Source: CAZEMR01 sp964513465 (GTDB lineage: Bacteria; Bacteroidota; Ignavibacteria; Kapaibacteriales; UBA2268). From it: a stretch of DNA of 58,112 nt. The position numbers and the translations under genes are program-made. Location of the stretch: assembly GCA_964513465.1 (NCBI GenBank), contig CAZEMR010000013.1:1-58112 (forward strand), read 5' to 3'. Numbering within the stretch: position 1 is the first letter of the stretch; every line of letters begins with the position of its first letter. Under the pieces are notes generated by a model that was not told the origin of the DNA, ran no database searches, and was given only the letters and a program-made list of their open reading frames with translations. Shown here piece by piece: positions 54,399-58,112 of the stretch.

Positions 54399-55724
54399 AT
54401 GGCAGATTACAAAAAAGGCACCCTTATAATCGAGGGTAAAACCAAAATACTATTCGAAGCCGAAGGCACAAACAACCTCGTAGTGGTCGAAAACAAAGCG
54501 GACATCACCAAATTCGATGATCCATCGCAGACCAAAAGCTTCGAGAAAAAAGCGGAATATGCAACCACAACCACTTGCCGCGTATTCGAATTGCTGAGCA
54601 AAGCTGGCATTCCGGTGGCCTATCGCGAACAGGTTTCACCCACGGAATTCGTGGTCGAAAAATGCGACATGGTCGCGCTCGAAGTCGTCGCACGCCGCTA
54701 CGCAGTGGGCAGCTTCCTGAAGCGCCATCCCGAACTGAAATCGCCCGAAGAATTCCAGCCACACCGCTTCCATCGCCTTGTTGCAGAATTCTTTCTGAAG
54801 ACCTCCGGCGGCAAAGTAACAACAATCGACGGCAATTCGATCGATCTCGGGCTGGACGCTAAAAAAGGCGAGGAAGACCCCTTCATAGTCAACCCGTGCG
54901 AAGGCGAATGGGAACTCTATCATCCGAAAAAACCGGAATGGATCGAGGATTCGGCACTTGGCAAAAATGTTACGCGCGAGAAAATTATCCGCGACAAAGA
55001 AGATATTAATAAAATGGAGGAAATGCTCCGCAAAGTATTCCTCGTGCTCGAAGGCATGTGGTCGTCCTATGGCCTGCGCCTTATCGATATGAAGATCGAA
55101 TTCGGCTACAACACAAACGGCCAGCTCGTGGTCTCTGACGTCATCGATAACGATAGCTGGCGGCTCCGCGACGCAAAATGGCAGGAGCTTAGCAAAGAAG
55201 CGTTCCGCCAGGACGAAGCAATGGACGAAGTCGAGCGCAAATACGGGGTGGTTGCAAATCTGATTCAGAATTACCGCATTCCGCGGCAGGCTCTCGTGCT
55301 GTGGCGCGGCTCCGATAAGGACGACCTTCCCCCGATCGACGAAGAGCTGATGATCGGCGTCAACAACGACGTCCGCGAAGTGACGATGTCGGCGCATAAA
55401 TCGCCATACCGTGCTACTATCAAGCTCGAGGAAATCCTCGCAAGCAATCCGGACGGCGGCGTGATCATAGCCAAAGTAGGCCGCAGCAATGGCTTAGGCC
55501 CGGTGCTCGCAGCCCGCACATCATGGCAGGTAATCGCAATTCCGGCAACCGCAGCCAAGAATCCCGAGGATGTATGGAGCTCTATCCGCATGCCCTCGAT
55601 GGTGCCGCTGGCAACTATCTGGCCGGATTCGAACGCAGTGCTCGCAGCAGCGAACATGATCGGCTCGAAAGACCCGGTGGTCTATATGGCCCGCCAGTTC
55701 ATGATCGAAAGATTCGACGACTAA
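54399..55724 (+). CDS. purC: Fused SAICAR synthetase - AIR carboxylase (animal PAICS-like)
   Basis: 441 residues from the ATG at 54399 (GGAG 9 bp upstream; a TTG six bases earlier is too close to it). Residues 1-270 are SAICAR synthetase: EGKTKILFE, AVGSFLKRHPELK and IDMKIEFG with SDVIDNDSWRL near 244-256. Residues 295-441 are PurE-like: SAHK at 331-334, GRSNGLGPVL at 361-370 and DVWSSIRMPS at 391-400. The same two-domain order and motifs define animal PAICS, which performs AIR to CAIR to SAICAR in one protein. The GSxSD motif of PurE is changed (RGSDKDD). Bacteria usually have separate purE and purC. A purE domain fused behind purC here takes AIR from purM. A terminator follows. Confidence 0.9.
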   Translation: MADYKKGTLIIEGKTKILFEAEGTNNLVVVENKADITKFDDPSQTKSFEKKAEYATTTTCRVFELLSKAGIPVAYREQVSPTEFVVEKCDMVALEVVARRYAVGSFLKRHPELKSPEEFQPHRFHRLVAEFFLKTSGGKVTTIDGNSIDLGLDAKKGEEDPFIVNPCEGEWELYHPKKPEWIEDSALGKNVTREKIIRDKEDINKMEEMLRKVFLVLEGMWSSYGLRLIDMKIEFGYNTNGQLVVSDVIDNDSWRLRDAKWQELSKEAFRQDEAMDEVERKYGVVANLIQNYRIPRQALVLWRGSDKDDLPPIDEELMIGVNNDVREVTMSAHKSPYRATIKLEEILASNPDGGVIIAKVGRSNGLGPVLAARTSWQVIAIPATAAKNPEDVWSSIRMPSMVPLATIWPDSNAVLAAANMIGSKDPVVYMARQFMIERFDD

Positions 55725-55750
55725 TTTTTTTATGGTTTTATACTAAAAGC

Positions 55751-55787
55751 AAAGGGGTCGGCCTCAATTGGCCAACCCCTTTTTTTG
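55751..55787 (+). terminator. Rho-independent terminator of the PurC-PurE fusion gene
   Basis: AAAGGGGT and GGCC pair with GGCC and ACCCCTTT around TCAATT (one C/A mismatch), followed by a seven-T run on the plus strand. It lies 26 bp after the stop codon and is one of the strongest terminators in the window. The same stem on the minus strand lacks a comparable T-run. Confidence 0.9.
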
Positions 55788-55812
55788 TGCATGGTGATAA
55801 CACCCATTCCCA

Positions 55813-58112
55813 TTATTTCAGAATAATTTTCTCTACGCTCATAACTCCTGCTTCAACCACACGGCACAGGTATGCGCCGGTCGGGATCTCGCCAAGAGAT
55901 ATTGTTGTTTCGACATTGTCGCCGAATTTATTTATTTCGGAGCTGTGGACTATCCGTCCGCTCATATCGGCGATTTCTATGCGAATACGTGCTTCAGGAT
56001 TCGGAAGTCCGGAGAAATAATTAATTGTGGCAATTCCGTCATTTGCGCGCACGCTAAGCCGGGGTTTGATGGATTCCTCTACTTCATGGCGCACCGGGCT
56101 GGGATAATCCAGCACAAAGCAGCCGGCCTCGCTGGCCATATAGAGCTTCTCCTGTCCGGGATGGCCAAAGTATCGCATCGACCACATGTTTGCACGCGCA
56201 CCGTATCCGTTGACCCTGCTCCAGGATAGTCCGCCATCGGAGGTGCGCCACATTTCCTGATTTTGCGACGCAATAAAACCAAGATTTTCATTGACGAAAA
56301 ATGTACTTTGAATATCCAGTTTTGATGTCAGCGGGCTGCGCGTCCAGCTTTCGCCGCCGTCAGTCGTGCGCCAGACACGCCCCTTCGCGCCGCAGACAAC
56401 ACCAACATCTTCGCTGGTAAACCATAGCGCATTCAGATTATAATCTTCATATAGCGGCACTTCCGGCGAAGCATCCAGCCATGTTCCGCCGCCGTCGGTG
56501 GTTTTAAGAACAAGCGACTGGTAGCCGCAGGCATAACCAATATCCTGATTGACCATAAAAATCGAAAAAAGGTCCTGCTCTGTTGACGAATTCATTTTCT
56601 GCCATGTTTCGCCCGCATCGGTGGTGCGCATGATTACCCCGTCCAGTCCGCAGGCAACCGCGATGTCTTCGCCGAAGAATCGAATCGAACGGAAGAATGT
56701 GTCGTCAAGGTCATAAACGTGGTTCCATGTTTCGCCCGCGTTTGTGGTTTTCAGAATAGTGCCATAATCGCCGCAGACATAGCCGGTGTGCCATGAGGTA
56801 AACCATACGGAATACAAATCATATTCGGTGTTGGATTCCATTGGCTCATAAAAAGATGCCCGGTTAATGGTTTTGGCTATCATTCCATCCGAACCAACAG
56901 CATATCCGACGGAATCATTTGTGAAATATAATCCATTCAGATCATTCGAGAAATACGTCGCCTGCTGGTGCCAGTCCATCCCGCCATCCGAGCTTCGGAA
57001 AATTTTCGCGCGGTCGCCGACAATATAGCCACGAACATCGCTAACGAAAAACACGGAATTCAGCGTGGCTTTTTCCAGATACCAGTTGATACCAGGATCG
57101 TATGACCACCAGGTTTTGCCGCCATCCTGAGAGCGGCGGACAATCCCCACTCCGGCAATCCTCATTGAATCCGGGGCGTAGAAATCCTCGGTATAGCCGC
57201 CGATGAATACTTCGTCCTCGTCGCCATATCCCCGCACAGCCGCGGCCCACATACTGGTATCGGGGAATGCCACAAGATCCCAGCTATAGCCGCCGTCGGT
57301 GGTTTTGTGCAGTCCGCCATTGTTTTTATTAAATCCGAATAAATATGTAATCACTGCGTATCCGACGCGCGGATCGCGATTGCTGAAGACAATCCGGGTA
57401 ATCTCCGAATCCGAGAGTAACATATCGGGCGTGCGCAGCGTATCGGTTACATTCCATGTGTGGCCGCCATCGGTTGATATAAAAACTATAGAATTGGTTC
57501 CGCCCATCAGCAAAACATCTGTGCTGTCGGATCGGATACCCATACAGGCTATCTCGTTGGGCATAAGCGTATCCTTCGGATTGCCGTTTTCATCCTCGAT
57601 TTGTTCGATATGCCCCACAACACCGATCGAATCCCATGTGGCTCCGCGGTCTGTCGAGCGAAATATCCTTGCGCTTCGGAATTCGCCGATATAAAGCGTA
57701 TCCTCGCCGCCGGGCTTCATCATCATGGCTTTGCCGTTGAGCGAGATTTTGCCGATCGGATCATCGAGCACTGTCTCCCATGTATCGCCATGGTCGGTGC
57801 TGCGCCGGATACTTCCGAAATTCAGCCCGCCGCATATCACCACATTGGTATCATTTGGATGGATAAGTACGTTGTTGAAAAGCGATGTAGCATTCTTAAA
57901 GCCGATCACAAGAGTATCCCAGGTGACTCCGGCGTCGTAGGAGCGATAGAGGGTGCGTCCGCCGCCGCCCACGAAAATCGTGTTATAATTGTGCGGATTA
58001 ACCCACACATCGTATGTATCCTTTGCGATCAGCATGCGCCAGTGCGGACTTTGCGATTCTGCTATCTGAGGAAATGCAATTATTGCGAAAATTAAAAGCA
58101 GTACTAATTTCT
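55813..58112 (-). CDS. Secreted beta-propeller (YCF48/BNR-like) T9SS protein, N-terminus just outside window
   Basis: 766 codons are visible and the frame is open through base 58112. The edge reads KLVLLLIFAIIAFPQIAESQ, a signal peptide core, so only one to three residues are missing (probably M-K). The ATG at 58035 is internal and would lose the signal. About eleven repeats with TTDGGESW-type BNR/YCF48 motifs (residues about 60-650) form one or more beta-propellers, and a type A sorting domain closes the protein (ADMSGRIVHSSEI, then EKIILK). Such proteins are surface or released T9SS cargo; binding target unknown. It is convergent with the purine fusion, whose terminator separates them. Confidence 0.88.
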   Translation of the reverse strand, partial: KLVLLLIFAIIAFPQIAESQSPHWRMLIAKDTYDVWVNPHNYNTIFVGGGGRTLYRSYDAGVTWDTLVIGFKNATSLFNNVLIHPNDTNVVICGGLNFGSIRRSTDHGDTWETVLDDPIGKISLNGKAMMMKPGGEDTLYIGEFRSARIFRSTDRGATWDSIGVVGHIEQIEDENGNPKDTLMPNEIACMGIRSDSTDVLLMGGTNSIVFISTDGGHTWNVTDTLRTPDMLLSDSEITRIVFSNRDPRVGYAVITYLFGFNKNNGGLHKTTDGGYSWDLVAFPDTSMWAAAVRGYGDEDEVFIGGYTEDFYAPDSMRIAGVGIVRRSQDGGKTWWSYDPGINWYLEKATLNSVFFVSDVRGYIVGDRAKIFRSSDGGMDWHQQATYFSNDLNGLYFTNDSVGYAVGSDGMIAKTINRASFYEPMESNTEYDLYSVWFTSWHTGYVCGDYGTILKTTNAGETWNHVYDLDDTFFRSIRFFGEDIAVACGLDGVIMRTTDAGETWQKMNSSTEQDLFSIFMVNQDIGYACGYQSLVLKTTDGGGTWLDASPEVPLYEDYNLNALWFTSEDVGVVCGAKGRVWRTTDGGESWTRSPLTSKLDIQSTFFVNENLGFIASQNQEMWRTSDGGLSWSRVNGYGARANMWSMRYFGHPGQEKLYMASEAGCFVLDYPSPVRHEVEESIKPRLSVRANDGIATINYFSGLPNPEARIRIEIADMSGRIVHSSEINKFGDNVETTISLGEIPTGAYLCRVVEAGVMSVEKIILK

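Noticed and set aside
1..58112. tRNA, rRNA, CRISPR, insertion sequence or prophage
   Set aside because: No cloverleaf sequence, rRNA-like block, regular short spaced repeats, transposase motif or terminal inverted repeats were seen in the gaps. Small RNAs cannot be excluded by reading alone.

Overview
The window looks like chromosomal DNA of a Gram-negative bacterium from the Bacteroidota/Chlorobiota/Ignavibacteriota side of the FCB group. I cannot name the genus. The evidence is: large secreted proteins ending in type IX secretion (T9SS) type A sorting domains; a KpsF-type arabinose-5-phosphate isomerase, which implies Kdo/LPS and an outer membrane; and lipoproteins with a lipobox. Two oxygen-sensitive enzyme systems, a 2-oxoacid:ferredoxin oxidoreductase and a 2-hydroxyacyl-CoA-dehydratase-type activase/reductase, suggest an anaerobic or facultative lifestyle. 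No rRNA, tRNA, CRISPR array, insertion sequence, integrase or phage gene was found. Genes are densely packed on both strands with little accessory DNA.

Left part (1-18.4 kb). A giant secreted beta-helix/Ig-like protein (cut off at the window start) is followed by a four-gene ferredoxin-linked 2-oxoacid oxidoreductase operon (korDABC/VOR type) with a terminator. Next comes a same-strand run: family 2 glycosyltransferase, 1461-residue fused activase/reductase, purM, and a LivJ-like binding lipoprotein. A DUF2279 protein, a RodZ-like HTH membrane protein and a KpsF isomerase follow.

Middle (18.4-36.7 kb). HIT hydrolase; a 1546-residue T9SS cargo protein; a large Rossmann-fold oxidoreductase; a 479-bp intergenic region with a direct repeat and a strong hairpin; a MATE exporter; a membrane glycosyltransferase; a secreted TPR protein; Tex; Obg preceded by an acidic protein with a recurring Pro/Gln motif; and RadA.

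Right part (36.7-58.1 kb). DinB-like protein; a GT39-like membrane protein without an ordinary start codon; FtsY; an epimerase-symporter-PgsA operon joined by ATGA overlaps; an rRNA/tRNA methyltransferase-PlsY-GpsA operon; a sugar transferase and an atypical epimerase; FmdB zinc ribbon; PcrA-type helicase; a small T9SS protein; and an L-2-hydroxyglutarate oxidase-HD hydrolase-unknown-PurC/PurE run. A second secreted beta-propeller T9SS protein runs off the end. PgsA, PlsY and GpsA together cover glycerol-3-phosphate supply, its acylation and phosphatidylglycerophosphate synthesis. The sugar transferase, epimerases and glycosyltransferases point to surface polysaccharide assembly.

Most notable items: an animal-PAICS-like fusion of SAICAR synthetase and AIR carboxylase; the fused double-activase/reductase; a CRP-consensus palindrome in front of the korDABC operon; a family of related terminator stems; the repeat-bearing acidic protein translationally coupled to Obg; and an epimerase homologue lacking its catalytic tyrosine.
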